Shown: positions 1-9,032, counted from the stretch's first letter. The stretch: DNA of 54,178 nucleotides from Rubrivivax sp. (GCA_021297985.1 JAJTGU010000146.1:1-54178), one strand, 5' to 3'. Notes: generated by a model not told the origin, from the letters alone. A program made the numbers and translations.

Positions 1-124
1 CGAGGCGCACGTCTACGGTGGGTCGCAGGGCACCGAGGTCGCAATGCTCTTGCGACGGGTCAAGGACCGGGTTCAGGCCGGGGGGGGCGGGCGCCTCCAG
101 TGCTTCGGCGCGCATCTTCGACAT
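1..124 (-). CDS. Unidentified protein, N-terminal fragment (runs off window)
   Basis: An open frame begins with ATG 17 bases after the nagA stop and stays open to the window edge (about 41 codons, starting MSKMRAEALEAP). Its position as the next gene of the nagA operon suggests a sugar-catabolic role. A glucosamine-6-phosphate deaminase of the SIS type is the usual partner missing from this locus, but the visible residues do not show a SIS motif, so no function is assigned. A run of eight C on the coding strand lies near codon 14. The two other frames after the run hit stops quickly, so this frame is the only one that stays open. A second in-frame ATG three codons downstream could be the real start. 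Confidence 0.4.
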   Translation of the reverse strand, partial: MSKMRAEALEAPAPPGLNPVLDPSQEHCDLGALRPTVDVRL

Positions 125-141
125 CGTCGAGTCGAGGGGGG

Positions 142-1266
142 TCACAGCGCTTCTCCTTCGATCCAGACCTGGCGCAGGTCAAGCGCCGCGTCCAGCACCA
201 CGACATCGGCCCAGGCGCCTACTCGCAGGACACCGCGGTCGGCCAGGCCCAGGTGCTGTGCCGCCAGCGTCGAGGTGCGCCGCGACGCCTCGGCCAGCGA
301 CAGGCCCAGCGTCTGCACCAGGTTGCGCAGCGCCTGGTCCATGGTCAGGGTGCTGCCGGCGAGCGTGCCGTCGGCCAGGCGCACGCCGCCCAGGCACTTG
401 GTGACGGTGTGGCGGCCGAGCCGGTAGTCCCCGTCGGGCATGCCGGCCGCGGCCGTGCTGTCGGTGACGCAGTACAGACCGGGGATGCAGCGCAGCGCCG
501 CGCGGATGGCACCGGGGTGGACGTGAAGCAGGTCGGGGATGATCTCGGCCCGCTCGGCATGGGCCAGTGCGGCACCGGCCATGCCCGGCTCGCGGTGGTG
601 AAGGCCGGTCATGGCGTTGAACAGATGCGTGAAGCCGGTGGCGCCGGCTGCCAGCGCCGCGACGCCGTCTTCGTAGCGCCCGGCCGAATGACCGATCTGG
701 ACCACGAACCCGGCCACGCGCAGGGCGACGATCAGCTCCAGATGGCCGGGCATCTCGGGCGCGATGGTGATCAGCCTCAGCGGTGCAAGGGCGTGCAGCG
801 CCTGCACTTCGGCCAATGTGGCGGCGCTGGCGAAGTCGGGCTGCGCACCCAACCGGCCCGGATTGATGTACGGCCCTTCCAGGTGCACGCCCAGCACGCG
901 AGCCTGTGCGCTGCCGCGGCCGTCCGGCCGGCAATGCGGTGCGATGGCGGCCAGCGCGGATTCGATCTCGGCACGGGGCGCCGTCATCGTCGTCGCGAGC
1001 AGGGATGTCGTGCCGTGGCGGGCATGGGTGGCCGCGATGCGGGCCAGCGCGTCGCCGCCCTCCATGCTGTCGCGGCCGCCGCCGCCGTGCACATGCAGAT
1101 CGACGAAGCCGGGGATCAGGATGGCGGCTCCGCCCTGGCCAGGCGACACGCCGGGCGGCAGGGCCTGGCCTTCGGTGCGCGCGATGCGTCCGTCGGCGCC
1201 GATGCTCAAGGCACCGTCGCGCCAGGTGCCGTCGTCGCCGAGCCAGTGGCCGTGCAGGGGAGTCAT
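142..1266 (-). CDS. nagA: N-acetylglucosamine-6-phosphate deacetylase
   Basis: NagA removes the acetyl group from GlcNAc-6-phosphate in the cytoplasm, giving glucosamine-6-phosphate and acetate. The 374-residue product has the amidohydrolase metal motif PGFVDLHVHGGGG near residue 60, the family signature GVHLEGPYINP, a second metal site at QIGHSAG and THLFNAM, and the catalytic aspartate in VTDSTAAAGMPDG. The ORF track extends upstream of the ATG. I chose the ATG giving MTPLHGHW because it follows the ABC ATPase stop by 25 bases and gives normal family length. It sits at the distal end of the leftward operon and is the clearest evidence that the locus degrades an N-acetylated amino sugar. The downstream deaminase is not visible in the window. 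Confidence 0.95.
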   Translation of the reverse strand: MTPLHGHWLGDDGTWRDGALSIGADGRIARTEGQALPPGVSPGQGGAAILIPGFVDLHVHGGGGRDSMEGGDALARIAATHARHGTTSLLATTMTAPRAEIESALAAIAPHCRPDGRGSAQARVLGVHLEGPYINPGRLGAQPDFASAATLAEVQALHALAPLRLITIAPEMPGHLELIVALRVAGFVVQIGHSAGRYEDGVAALAAGATGFTHLFNAMTGLHHREPGMAGAALAHAERAEIIPDLLHVHPGAIRAALRCIPGLYCVTDSTAAAGMPDGDYRLGRHTVTKCLGGVRLADGTLAGSTLTMDQALRNLVQTLGLSLAEASRRTSTLAAQHLGLADRGVLRVGAWADVVVLDAALDLRQVWIEGEAL

Positions 1267-1291
1267 GAGCAGGGGAGTTTCTCGTGTTCGT

Positions 1292-2404
1292 TCAAGCCGC
1301 AGGCACCGGACGCTCGGCCGACAGGCGCCGGCCCGCCGCCGAGGCCGCATCTTCGAACACCTGGGTTTCGTCGGCCCGCGGTGCGCAGCGCAGCAGGCTG
1401 CCGGCGCTGGCGGCGACGTGGCGAGGCACCAGCAGACTTGCCGCAGTGCCGGCGGTGGCGTCGGCCTGGCCGGACAGGTCGCCATGCAGCACCGTGCTGG
1501 CGCCCAGTCGTTCGACCACCCGCACGCGCAGCGCCAGCGGGCCGTCCGAGGCGAGCTCCAGGTGCTCGGGTCGCAGCCCCAGCGTGCAGGGCTGGCCGTT
1601 TGCGCTGTGGGTCATCGCGGGAACGTCGACGGCGGCATTGCCGAAGCGCACATGGGTCGCATCGACGACGGTCGCCGGCAGCAGGTTCATCGCCGGGCTG
1701 CCGATGAAACCGGCGACAAAGCGGTTGGCTGGATTGGTGTACAGCGCCAGCGGGCTGCCGACCTGCTCGACGACGCCGTCGCGCAGCACGACGATGCGCT
1801 CGGCCAGCGTCATCGCCTCGACCTGGTCGTGGGTGACGTAGACCATGGTCCGGCCGAGTTGCTGGTGCAGTGCCGCGATCTCGACCCGCAGGTGCAGGCG
1901 CAGTTCGGCGTCCAGGTTCGACAGCGGCTCGTCGAACAGGAAGACCTGCGGCTCCTGCACCAGCGCCCGCCCGATCGCGACCCGCTGGCATTGGCCGCCG
2001 GAGAGTTCGCCCGGCCGACGCTCGAGGTAGGGCTCGAGCTTGAGCAGCGCGACGGCGCTCTGCAGCTTGGCCGCGATGGTGGGCTTGGGCACGCCGCGCA
2101 TCGCCATGCCAAAGCTCAGGTTCTGCCGCACGGTCATGTGGGGGTAGAGGGCATAGCTCTGGAACACCATGGCGACACCGCGTTGGCTGGCCGGCAGCGC
2201 GGTGACGTCACGCCCCCCGATGCGGATGCGGCCTTCGCTGGCGCCTTCGAGCCCGGCGATCAGGCGCAGCAGCGTGCTCTTGCCGCAGCCCGACGGGCCG
2301 ACAAAGACGACGAACTCGCCGTCGGCCACGTCCAGGTCGATGCCACGCAGCGTGTGCGTGTTGCCAAAGCGCTTGTGCAGGGCCTGGAGTTCGATGGCGG
2401 ACAT
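1292..2404 (-). CDS. Sugar ABC transporter ATP-binding protein (MalK/UgpC type)
   Basis: This is the energy-coupling ATPase of a CUT1-family carbohydrate importer, acting as a dimer on the inner face of the membrane. The 370-residue protein has Walker A GPSGCGKST (about residue 37), the Q-loop, the signature LSGGQ, Walker B VFLFDEP and the H-loop THD. A C-terminal MalK-like regulatory part of about 130 residues (TOBE-type) follows. The ATG giving MSAIELQALHKRFG was chosen because it starts the conserved fold directly; the longer ORF is unsupported. It lies 19 bases after the FAD oxidoreductase and probably serves the two permeases and binding protein encoded upstream in the same operon. Transported substrate cannot be read from sequence. 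Confidence 0.93.
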   Translation of the reverse strand: MSAIELQALHKRFGNTHTLRGIDLDVADGEFVVFVGPSGCGKSTLLRLIAGLEGASEGRIRIGGRDVTALPASQRGVAMVFQSYALYPHMTVRQNLSFGMAMRGVPKPTIAAKLQSAVALLKLEPYLERRPGELSGGQCQRVAIGRALVQEPQVFLFDEPLSNLDAELRLHLRVEIAALHQQLGRTMVYVTHDQVEAMTLAERIVVLRDGVVEQVGSPLALYTNPANRFVAGFIGSPAMNLLPATVVDATHVRFGNAAVDVPAMTHSANGQPCTLGLRPEHLELASDGPLALRVRVVERLGASTVLHGDLSGQADATAGTAASLLVPRHVAASAGSLLRCAPRADETQVFEDAASAAGRRLSAERPVPAA

Positions 2405-2423
2405 GGGTGTCAGGGGTTGCAGC

Positions 2424-4034
2424 TCAGTGCGTCGCCGGACGGCGGGCCAACAGCGCGGCGGGCCAGGCGCGCGGGATGCCGGCGGCGTCGATCCGGGTCT
2501 GCACGGCGCGGAGATGGTCGCGGTCCTGGACGATGGCGGCCGGCGCATGACCGCTGGCCAGGCTCTCTGCGGCCAGGAGGCCGGCGACCTCGCCGACCGC
2601 CCATTCGACCGGGTGGACCCGGGTGCAGGCGTTGGCGAGGTGGCTGACGCCGATGTTCTTGCAGCCAGGCAGCAGGTTGTCGACGTCGCGTGGCACCCAG
2701 CAGCCCAGCGGCAGCACGAAGGGCTCGACGGGCGCGTTGAGGCCGTGGCCACTGATGCAGGTGGGGTGGATGTCGAGGTTGTACCAGCCGGTGGCTGCAG
2801 CGTCGGCCCGGGCCCGGCCGGGCTCGGCCGGGCGCTGCAGGTCGTTCTGCGTCAGCGTCGTCATCGCAACGATGCGGCGCGACTCGCGCACATAGACCTG
2901 CTGCGCCAGGCCGTCGCGCGTGCCCAACAGGTCGCCGGCCGGCTGCCAGTTCGGAAAACCCGCGCCGCCGTCGGGGCGTGGTGCTTCGGTCTGCAACCAG
3001 TGCAGCAGGCACATCGACAGCTCGGCCGCGGCGCGCTCGACCTCGGCCTGCGGGCGCGGGCCGTCGAGCAGCGGGTGCAGCGCGAAGTCGTTCTGCGCCC
3101 AGTTGACGAGCGTGGCATCGGCCCGCGCGTGGGGCCCGCCTGCCGGCCACTGTGCCGCGCTGACGATGCGGCGGTAACGCCACCAGTCGAGCGTGGTGCC
3201 CGCGGCGACCAGCGGCAGATGGGCCGAGACGCCGCGCCCGCGCCCCGGCATGAACGCGCTGAACTGGGCATGGCCGTGGTGCGGCAGCCGATGCGCGCGC
3301 CACCTCGTGTAGCCCGGCGGCGGCTCGTCGAAGGTCGCGGTGCCACCGATCCCCTGGCGCAGTGCGAGCACGTGCGTGACGGGCTGCTGGTCCAGCGCAT
3401 CGGCCTCGTCGGGTGCGTCGGGCTCGCCGAACTGTGCGCGCGACTCCTTGCCGATGCGGCAGGGCAGATGGGCCAGGCGCAGCAGATCACCGGTGTCGGT
3501 GGCATCGATGACGGACTGCACGTCCAGCCAGGACACGCGGCCGTCGGCCTCGCGCAGCATCAGCGCGGCAATGCGCCGGCCCTCGCGCCGCACGGCAACG
3601 GCGCGGGCGAATCGCAGGATCCGCAGTCGGCCCTGCGCCACCAGCGGCGCGAGCAGGCGTTCGAACCACCGGGCCGCCAGCGACGGCTCGAAGCACAGCC
3701 GGCTGACCCAGCCGTCGCCCGGGTTGCTGAGCCCGGGCGTCATGGTGCTGAGGTCGACGAAGCCCGGCAGCGTGCGGTAGGCAGTGCGGATGTCGGCGCG
3801 GAACTGGCGGTAGCTGGCGCTGGCGCTGCCGGCGTGTTCGATCAGCGGGTGCTCGTCGGGAGGCACACCCTGGGCCGTCATCTGGCCGCCGATCCAGGCC
3901 TGTTCGGCGACCAGCCACACCGGCGCCGAAACCGCGTCCTCGGCACGCGGCAGCGCCTGAGCCGCCCGCCAGGCCGCGAGCACGCCGCCCAGGCTGGCAC
4001 CGAGCACGACAAGCGGGACCTTGGCCTGTGTCAT
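2424..4034 (-). CDS. FAD-dependent oxidoreductase (FAD_oxidored type)
   Basis: A 536-residue protein begins VPLVVLGASLGGVLAAWRAAQ, a Rossmann dinucleotide-binding start for FAD (a variant of GxGxxG). Typical family segments follow: AEQAWIGGQMTAQG around residue 50, SVIDATDTGDL around 185, and a C-terminal FAD-binding stretch with GCKNIGVSHLANACTRVHPVEWAVGEVAG. This matches the general FAD_oxidored family seen in carbohydrate loci, sometimes mislabelled xanthan lyase. It has no signal peptide, so it is probably cytoplasmic. The start overlaps the DUF4127 stop by four bases (ATGA), indicating translational coupling. A sugar oxidase or dehydrogenase role is inferred only from context; the substrate is unknown. 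Confidence 0.8.
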   Translation of the reverse strand: MTQAKVPLVVLGASLGGVLAAWRAAQALPRAEDAVSAPVWLVAEQAWIGGQMTAQGVPPDEHPLIEHAGSASASYRQFRADIRTAYRTLPGFVDLSTMTPGLSNPGDGWVSRLCFEPSLAARWFERLLAPLVAQGRLRILRFARAVAVRREGRRIAALMLREADGRVSWLDVQSVIDATDTGDLLRLAHLPCRIGKESRAQFGEPDAPDEADALDQQPVTHVLALRQGIGGTATFDEPPPGYTRWRAHRLPHHGHAQFSAFMPGRGRGVSAHLPLVAAGTTLDWWRYRRIVSAAQWPAGGPHARADATLVNWAQNDFALHPLLDGPRPQAEVERAAAELSMCLLHWLQTEAPRPDGGAGFPNWQPAGDLLGTRDGLAQQVYVRESRRIVAMTTLTQNDLQRPAEPGRARADAAATGWYNLDIHPTCISGHGLNAPVEPFVLPLGCWVPRDVDNLLPGCKNIGVSHLANACTRVHPVEWAVGEVAGLLAAESLASGHAPAAIVQDRDHLRAVQTRIDAAGIPRAWPAALLARRPATH

Positions 4035-5536
4035 GGCCGCAGCGGGGCGAGGTGGAGGTCGATCTCGAAACTGCGCTGCCACGGCAGATCGAGCCCGGTG
4101 ACCTGGTGGCCGAGGCCACGCGCACGGGCCCAGGCGTTCAGTGCCGGCAGCACGACGTGGCGGGCCATCGCCAGCAGTTCGGTCTTGTCGGCCCGCGACT
4201 CGTCGAGGGCGCCGCGCAGCACCCCGCGCCATTGCGCCTGGTAAAGGCCGTCTTCGAGCAGTCGCAGCGCAAGCGCCTCGCGGGCCGCCTCGGAGTCCCA
4301 GGCATCACGCGCAAGCTGCGCCGTCGCCAGCGCGCTGCCCAGGCGGTTGCTGGCGGTGTTCCAGCCGGCATAGGCAGCCAGCCGCTTGGGCATCAGGGCC
4401 GGATGGGCCAGCAGCCAGGGGTCACCCCCGTTGGCATAGGCGGCGTCGACCAGGACCACCGGACGTCGTGCGTCCTGCCAGCGGCGCATCCGGTCGAACC
4501 ACGCGTCCGGCACCGGCACCCGCTGGGGCAGCGGGCGGCCCATGGCCCAGTCGCCCTGGGCCGACCCTTGGGTGTGCAGCGCCACGAGGACTTCGGCCTG
4601 ATCGTCGTCATCCACCCACTCGGCGCCGACGGCCTCGGCCTGCGCCGCCAGGGCCTGGCGCAGCGGGCGGTCTTCGTACAACGCCGTCAGGTCGTCCAGG
4701 TGGTCGGGGTCGCTCGGGGCCAGGGCCAGCTTCAGCGGGCCACGTTGTTCGAGCGTTTGCACGGCACGGGCGACCAGGGTGTGCAGCACCTCGTCGGCGC
4801 CGGCGTAGATCGGCACCTTGCGGGCCAGACCCCAGGCCGCGACCAGGTCTTGCCAGGCGCGGCGCTCGGCGATGTTGAAGCCGTACTCGGCGGTGTCGTC
4901 CTGCGGCAGGACCAGCCGCTCCAGCGTGCCGTCGCGCACCCGTTCCAGCGCAGCCCGGGTGACGGCCAGGTTGCGCGCCCGCGTGGCGCGGTAGTCGTCG
5001 CGGATCGAGGCCGGGACGCGCTGCTCGGCCGCGGCGGCGGCCGCGTGGCTGGCGGCGTCGCCGGTCTGCCCGGCACGGTCGTGGTGGAACGACCAGGACC
5101 AGAGCGCGCGCCCGTGCTGGGCCCAGTAGGGTTTCTCCTCGTCGGCGACGTCGTTGTTCGAGATCCGCATCGTCGACGCAAACGCCCAGATCGGCTTGCC
5201 TGGCCAACGCGCCTTGAGCCGGTCGACCAGCGCCAGCCGGGCCAGCAGCGTCGGCAAGGCGTCGGGCACGAAGCGCGAAGGCACCAGGCCGCCGTAGATC
5301 AGCATGTCCAGCGACAGCACGAAGCCGTCGGCCGCCTCGCCTTCGGCCAGCAGCCAGGCGGCCAGTGCCTCGGTGTCGGCTGGTGTGCGGAAGTGGCCCA
5401 GCGCCGCGGGTTCGGGCAGACGCAAGTCCCAGCCCGCGCAGCGCGCCAACGCCTGGACCTGCCGATGCACGACCGGGCGACCATCGACGGGCAGGCCGAG
5501 CAGGATGCGGTGCAGCGTCGGGCGGGGCAGGGTCAT
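4031..5536 (-). CDS. DUF4127 family protein
   Basis: A 501-residue cytoplasmic protein of a family without an established function that I know of. Features recalled as typical of DUF4127 are visible: PVDGRPV near the N-terminus, SLDMLIYGGLVPSR, FASTMRISNND, VLPQDDTAEYGFN, YAGADEV, VDAAYANGGDPWLL and YAGWNTASNRLG. The many conserved Asp, Asn and Tyr residues look like an enzyme active site rather than a binding protein. It starts 10 bases after the GH38 gene and overlaps the FAD oxidoreductase by four bases. It therefore probably acts on the same sugar or glycoside. A hydrolase or lyase role is speculation from context. Confidence 0.85.
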   Translation of the reverse strand: MTLPRPTLHRILLGLPVDGRPVVHRQVQALARCAGWDLRLPEPAALGHFRTPADTEALAAWLLAEGEAADGFVLSLDMLIYGGLVPSRFVPDALPTLLARLALVDRLKARWPGKPIWAFASTMRISNNDVADEEKPYWAQHGRALWSWSFHHDRAGQTGDAASHAAAAAAEQRVPASIRDDYRATRARNLAVTRAALERVRDGTLERLVLPQDDTAEYGFNIAERRAWQDLVAAWGLARKVPIYAGADEVLHTLVARAVQTLEQRGPLKLALAPSDPDHLDDLTALYEDRPLRQALAAQAEAVGAEWVDDDDQAEVLVALHTQGSAQGDWAMGRPLPQRVPVPDAWFDRMRRWQDARRPVVLVDAAYANGGDPWLLAHPALMPKRLAAYAGWNTASNRLGSALATAQLARDAWDSEAAREALALRLLEDGLYQAQWRGVLRGALDESRADKTELLAMARHVVLPALNAWARARGLGHQVTGLDLPWQRSFEIDLHLAPLRP

Positions 5537-5546
5537 CGCTCAGGTC

Positions 5547-8153
5547 TCAACGCCGTTCGCGCAGCGTCAGCACGCGGTCCGGGAACAGCTTGCCCGGGTT
5601 GGCGGCATGGACCGGATCCGGCCGGCCATCGGCGAACACCGGCTCCCAGTGCGCGGCGGCCAGTGCGATGTCGTGGCCGGGGGGGATCGGGGTCCACAAG
5701 CGCAGTTCGAGCCGGCCGTCGGGCAGGCGGCGCAGGCTGCTGGTCAACGCGGCCGGCGTTCCGACATCCGGACCCGCGGCGGTGGCCCATCCGTGGCCGC
5801 GCAGCACCTGCGGTGGCCGGCGAAAGGCCTGGGCGGCGGGCATCGCAAACGACGCGGGCTGGAACTCCTCTCGCGCCAGCAGGCGGAATTCGAACTCGTC
5901 GCGTCCCAGGCACTGCGCCCCCGGTGTCGCGATGTCCGGCCCGGCACCCACGCCCCGCGTGCGCAGGTCGCGCCGAGACAGCCAGCCGACGCTGCGGACC
6001 AGCGTCACGGCCAGGGCCAATGAGTCCGGCGCGGCGCCGCGCACGACTTCATGCTCGTGCATCGCGCGGTGCACCAGGCGCCAGGGCCCGGCGGCGATCA
6101 TCGACAGGCTGGGCAGCACGGCCACCGGCATCTCGCGCCTCGACGGCGTGTCGGGGATCTGCGCCAGGCGCACCGGCCGCTCGACGACGGCAAAGGCACT
6201 GTCGCTCGCCGTCGTGGCGGTGTCGGCGCGCAGCCCAGGGAAGACCAGCCGCGTGCGCTGGTCGCGCGCCCGGTTGTGCCAGATCAGGTTCACATGCAGC
6301 GCCCCGTCGCCGTCGAACAGCCTCAGGCACAGCTCGCCTTCGCAGCGCACGCGCTCGGTGGCTGCACCCTGCCGGTCCGCCGCCAGCCCGGCCGGCAGAT
6401 CCATCGCGATGCGGCAGCGCAGTTCCTGCGCCAGAGCGTCACCTCGCACCTGCGGTGTGTTCCAGTTCGCCTCGCGCGTTTCCAGGGCCTCGCGCGGTGG
6501 CGAGAAGTTGTAGCTGTCGCCAGCGTCAAGCTCGCTCAGGATCTCGAAGACGCCGGCGTACTCGAGCCCGCTGATCCGGTTCTTCAGCGTCAACGGACCG
6601 CCTTGCCAGGGCATGCTGACGATCCAGTGGCCATTGGCGATGGAGGCCGGGCCAGGGGCTGTGGGTTGCGGCGCCGCGACTTCGACGGTGCGCTGAGCCA
6701 TGTCGACACGCAGCGGCACCCCGCCCAAGGCCGGCAACGCGCAGCGCACGGCGACGTCGAGACGATGACCCGTGATGCGCTCTGGAAAGTCGTCCAGCGG
6801 CGAGACCAGCTCGGCATCCGGCTCGGCGGCCAGCAGCACCGCCGGCAGCTCGCGGTGGCCGTCGGCAACCACCCGGACGGCCGTCGGCGCCACGTCGCCC
6901 CGCACGAACAGCGACAGTGTCCACCAGCCGTCCCGCCGCTGCGGCAGCGGGTTGAAGAGCGTGAAGCGCCGGTCGTCGGCAAACACGTCCAGCCCGGGCG
7001 GCGCGCTGTGGCGGTGGCGGGTGCGCAGGCCGGCGGCCACCAGCAGGTCGGCCCGCATGGCGTCCAGCCGCTGCGACAGCTGGACGAAGCGCTGCGCCAT
7101 CTCGTCGTGCACGGCATCGGTCGAGCAGCCGCAGATCGAGTCGTGTGCCTGCTGCTCGACCAGCGTGCGCCAGGCCGACTGCAAGGCGAGCCGGGCCGCT
7201 TCGGGCACTCGTTCGCCAAGCACCGCGGCCAGCGGCTCGATCTCGCCGAGCAGGCGGTCCTCGAGCGCCTGATGCTGGCGCTTCAGGTGGCGCCGGGTCG
7301 ACAGCACGTCCGGCAGCACAAAGGCCTGGGCGTTGGCGCGCAGTTCGCCGCTGATGACCTGACGCGGGCCGGGCCGCGCCAGGACGTGGCGGACGTGGGC
7401 CTCCAGCGTGTTGAAGGCCAGCGAGTACGGCGACGGCGCGGTGGTGTAGCGGGCCATGCGCTCGGCCAGTTCAGGGTCCGGTGCCAAGTGGTCACCACCG
7501 TGTGGCAGCAGCAGCGCACCGCCCACGCCGGGTGCGCGACGCGACGCGATCAACGCCAGCAGATCGTCGACCGCCTGCGGCCAGCCAGGTCCATGGAACG
7601 GGATCTGGTAGTAGCCCTGGCTCAGGAACACGGTGCCGACGACGCTGCGGTCCGGGCCGCGCCAGTCGAAGCGGTCGTGTTCGGCATCGGCGCCGCGCCA
7701 GACCACGGCCTGGGCGATGCCGAACTGGGCCAGGATCTGCGGCATCTGCGCGACATGGCCGAAGTTGTCCGGCAGGTAGCCCAGCTTCTGCGGCAAGCCG
7801 AAGGCGCTGGCATCGGCCAGGCCGAACTCGAGGTTGCGCAGCAGCGATTCGCCCTGGACCAGGAATTCGTCCATCGCCACGAACCAGGGCCCGAGCACCA
7901 GGCGGCCGGCCGCGGCATGGTGGCGGATGCGCTCGGCCATCGCCGCTGGCGCGACGGCCAGCAGGTCGCGCAGGGCCACGGTCTGGCCATCGAACAGGAA
8001 CGAGGGCAGGGCGCCGGTGTCGAGCTGCGCCAGCACCTGCTGCATGGCCACGACCAGGCGCGCCAGCGTGGTTTCGCGGTCCAGGTACCACTCGCGGTCC
8101 CAGTGCGTGTGCACCACCACATCGACGGTCTGGCGGCGGTCGTGGTCGTTCAT
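5547..8153 (-). CDS. Glycoside hydrolase family 38 (alpha-mannosidase/MngB-like)
   Basis: An 868-residue GH38 retaining alpha-mannosidase-type enzyme, without a signal peptide and so probably cytoplasmic. HTHWDREW at residues 15-22 supplies the zinc ligands (expected H17 and D19). The nucleophile Asp should be D129 in GYLPDNFGHVAQ, and QQAHDSICGCSTDAVH is a further family motif. The layout recalls E. coli MngB, which cleaves 2-O-mannosyl-glycerate, but specificity cannot be inferred. The ATG at 8153 has AAAGGG about five bases upstream. A GTG six bases earlier overlapping the permease stop is the alternative. The 1118-codon frame in the ORF track runs backwards through the permease gene and is not real. 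It is translated together with the ABC importer, so its substrate is probably an imported oligosaccharide. Confidence 0.9.
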   Translation of the reverse strand: MNDHDRRQTVDVVVHTHWDREWYLDRETTLARLVVAMQQVLAQLDTGALPSFLFDGQTVALRDLLAVAPAAMAERIRHHAAAGRLVLGPWFVAMDEFLVQGESLLRNLEFGLADASAFGLPQKLGYLPDNFGHVAQMPQILAQFGIAQAVVWRGADAEHDRFDWRGPDRSVVGTVFLSQGYYQIPFHGPGWPQAVDDLLALIASRRAPGVGGALLLPHGGDHLAPDPELAERMARYTTAPSPYSLAFNTLEAHVRHVLARPGPRQVISGELRANAQAFVLPDVLSTRRHLKRQHQALEDRLLGEIEPLAAVLGERVPEAARLALQSAWRTLVEQQAHDSICGCSTDAVHDEMAQRFVQLSQRLDAMRADLLVAAGLRTRHRHSAPPGLDVFADDRRFTLFNPLPQRRDGWWTLSLFVRGDVAPTAVRVVADGHRELPAVLLAAEPDAELVSPLDDFPERITGHRLDVAVRCALPALGGVPLRVDMAQRTVEVAAPQPTAPGPASIANGHWIVSMPWQGGPLTLKNRISGLEYAGVFEILSELDAGDSYNFSPPREALETREANWNTPQVRGDALAQELRCRIAMDLPAGLAADRQGAATERVRCEGELCLRLFDGDGALHVNLIWHNRARDQRTRLVFPGLRADTATTASDSAFAVVERPVRLAQIPDTPSRREMPVAVLPSLSMIAAGPWRLVHRAMHEHEVVRGAAPDSLALAVTLVRSVGWLSRRDLRTRGVGAGPDIATPGAQCLGRDEFEFRLLAREEFQPASFAMPAAQAFRRPPQVLRGHGWATAAGPDVGTPAALTSSLRRLPDGRLELRLWTPIPPGHDIALAAAHWEPVFADGRPDPVHAANPGKLFPDRVLTLRERR

Positions 8154-8155
8154 GT

Positions 8156-9001
8156 TCACCCTTTCACCGCCCCTTTCATCGCGCCCTCGATGAAGAAGCG
8201 CTGGCTGAAGACGAAGACCGCGAGGATGGGCAGCAGCGAGAACACGGCACCCGCGGCAACCAGCCGCCAGTCCATCGAGAACGTGCTTGCCAGGCGGTTG
8301 ACGCCCAATGGCAATGTGAACCGTGCCGGATCGTCGGTGAGCACCAGCGGCCAGAGAAAGTCGCCCCAGACCGCGACGAAGCTGAACACCGCGAGCGTCG
8401 CCAGCGACGGCTTGACCAGCGGCAGCAGGACATGCCACCAGATCTTCAGCCGGGGTACGCCTTCGATCAGGGCCACTTCCTCCAGTGCCTTGGGCACGCC
8501 AAGAAAGGCCTGGCGCATGAAGAAGATGCCAAACGCGGTGCAGGCATGCGGCAGGACCAGGCCGAGCGTGGAGTTGGTCAGACCGAGCGCGACGGCGAGT
8601 TCGTAGACCGGGATCATCAACAGCTGGAACGGCACCATCATCGTCGCCAGCAGCACGCCGAAGATGGCACCGCGGCCGCGGAACTCCATGCGCGCCAGCG
8701 GGTAGGCCGCCAGCGACGCGAGCGTCACGTTGAGCACGACCGCGATGGCCGCGACCATGGCGCTGTTGCCCAGGTACTGCCAGAACGGCTGGCTGGCAAA
8801 GACCTGGGCATAGTTGGCCAGCGTGGGCTCGGCCGGCAACCACTGCGGTGGCTGGGCATAGATGTTCTCGCCGGGCGACTTCAGCGACGTCGACAACAGC
8901 CACAGGAACGGCCCGACCGTCAGGGTCACCACCGCCACCAGTGCGGCGTAGCGCAACAGCACCGCGGGCCAGTCGTGGCGGAGGACGCGGCGAAGGTTCA
9001 T
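8156..9001 (-). CDS. Sugar ABC transporter permease (UgpE/MalG type)
   Basis: An inner-membrane permease of 281 residues with about six hydrophobic segments, starting with LLRYAALVAVVTLTVGPFLWLL. The cytoplasmic EAA loop that docks the ATPase is visible as EEVALIEGVPRLKIWWHVLLPLVKP near residue 180. FFIEGAMKGAVKG is the usual C-terminus of the MalG/UgpE half of CUT1 importers. It follows the other permease by 31 bases and abuts the GH38 gene, within the same leftward operon. Confidence 0.93.
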   Translation of the reverse strand: MNLRRVLRHDWPAVLLRYAALVAVVTLTVGPFLWLLSTSLKSPGENIYAQPPQWLPAEPTLANYAQVFASQPFWQYLGNSAMVAAIAVVLNVTLASLAAYPLARMEFRGRGAIFGVLLATMMVPFQLLMIPVYELAVALGLTNSTLGLVLPHACTAFGIFFMRQAFLGVPKALEEVALIEGVPRLKIWWHVLLPLVKPSLATLAVFSFVAVWGDFLWPLVLTDDPARFTLPLGVNRLASTFSMDWRLVAAGAVFSLLPILAVFVFSQRFFIEGAMKGAVKG

Positions 9002-9032
9002 GCTGGACTTGTCGACACGGCTGCGTGAGGTG

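Noticed and set aside
1-124. Firm call of a SIS-domain glucosamine-6-phosphate deaminase
   Set aside because: Expected from context, but the visible residues after MRAEALEAP do not match a SIS domain in any frame.
100-3000. Long plus-strand frames (100-1707, 764-2647, 2169-4244) across the sugar operon
   Set aside because: They read opposite to nagA, the ABC ATPase and the oxidoreductase, lack motifs and are Arg/Gly/Ala-rich as expected of antisense frames.
8154-8903. Upstream extension of the GH38 frame to 1118 residues
   Set aside because: It runs through the permease gene in another frame; GH38 enzymes begin just before the HxHWD motif.
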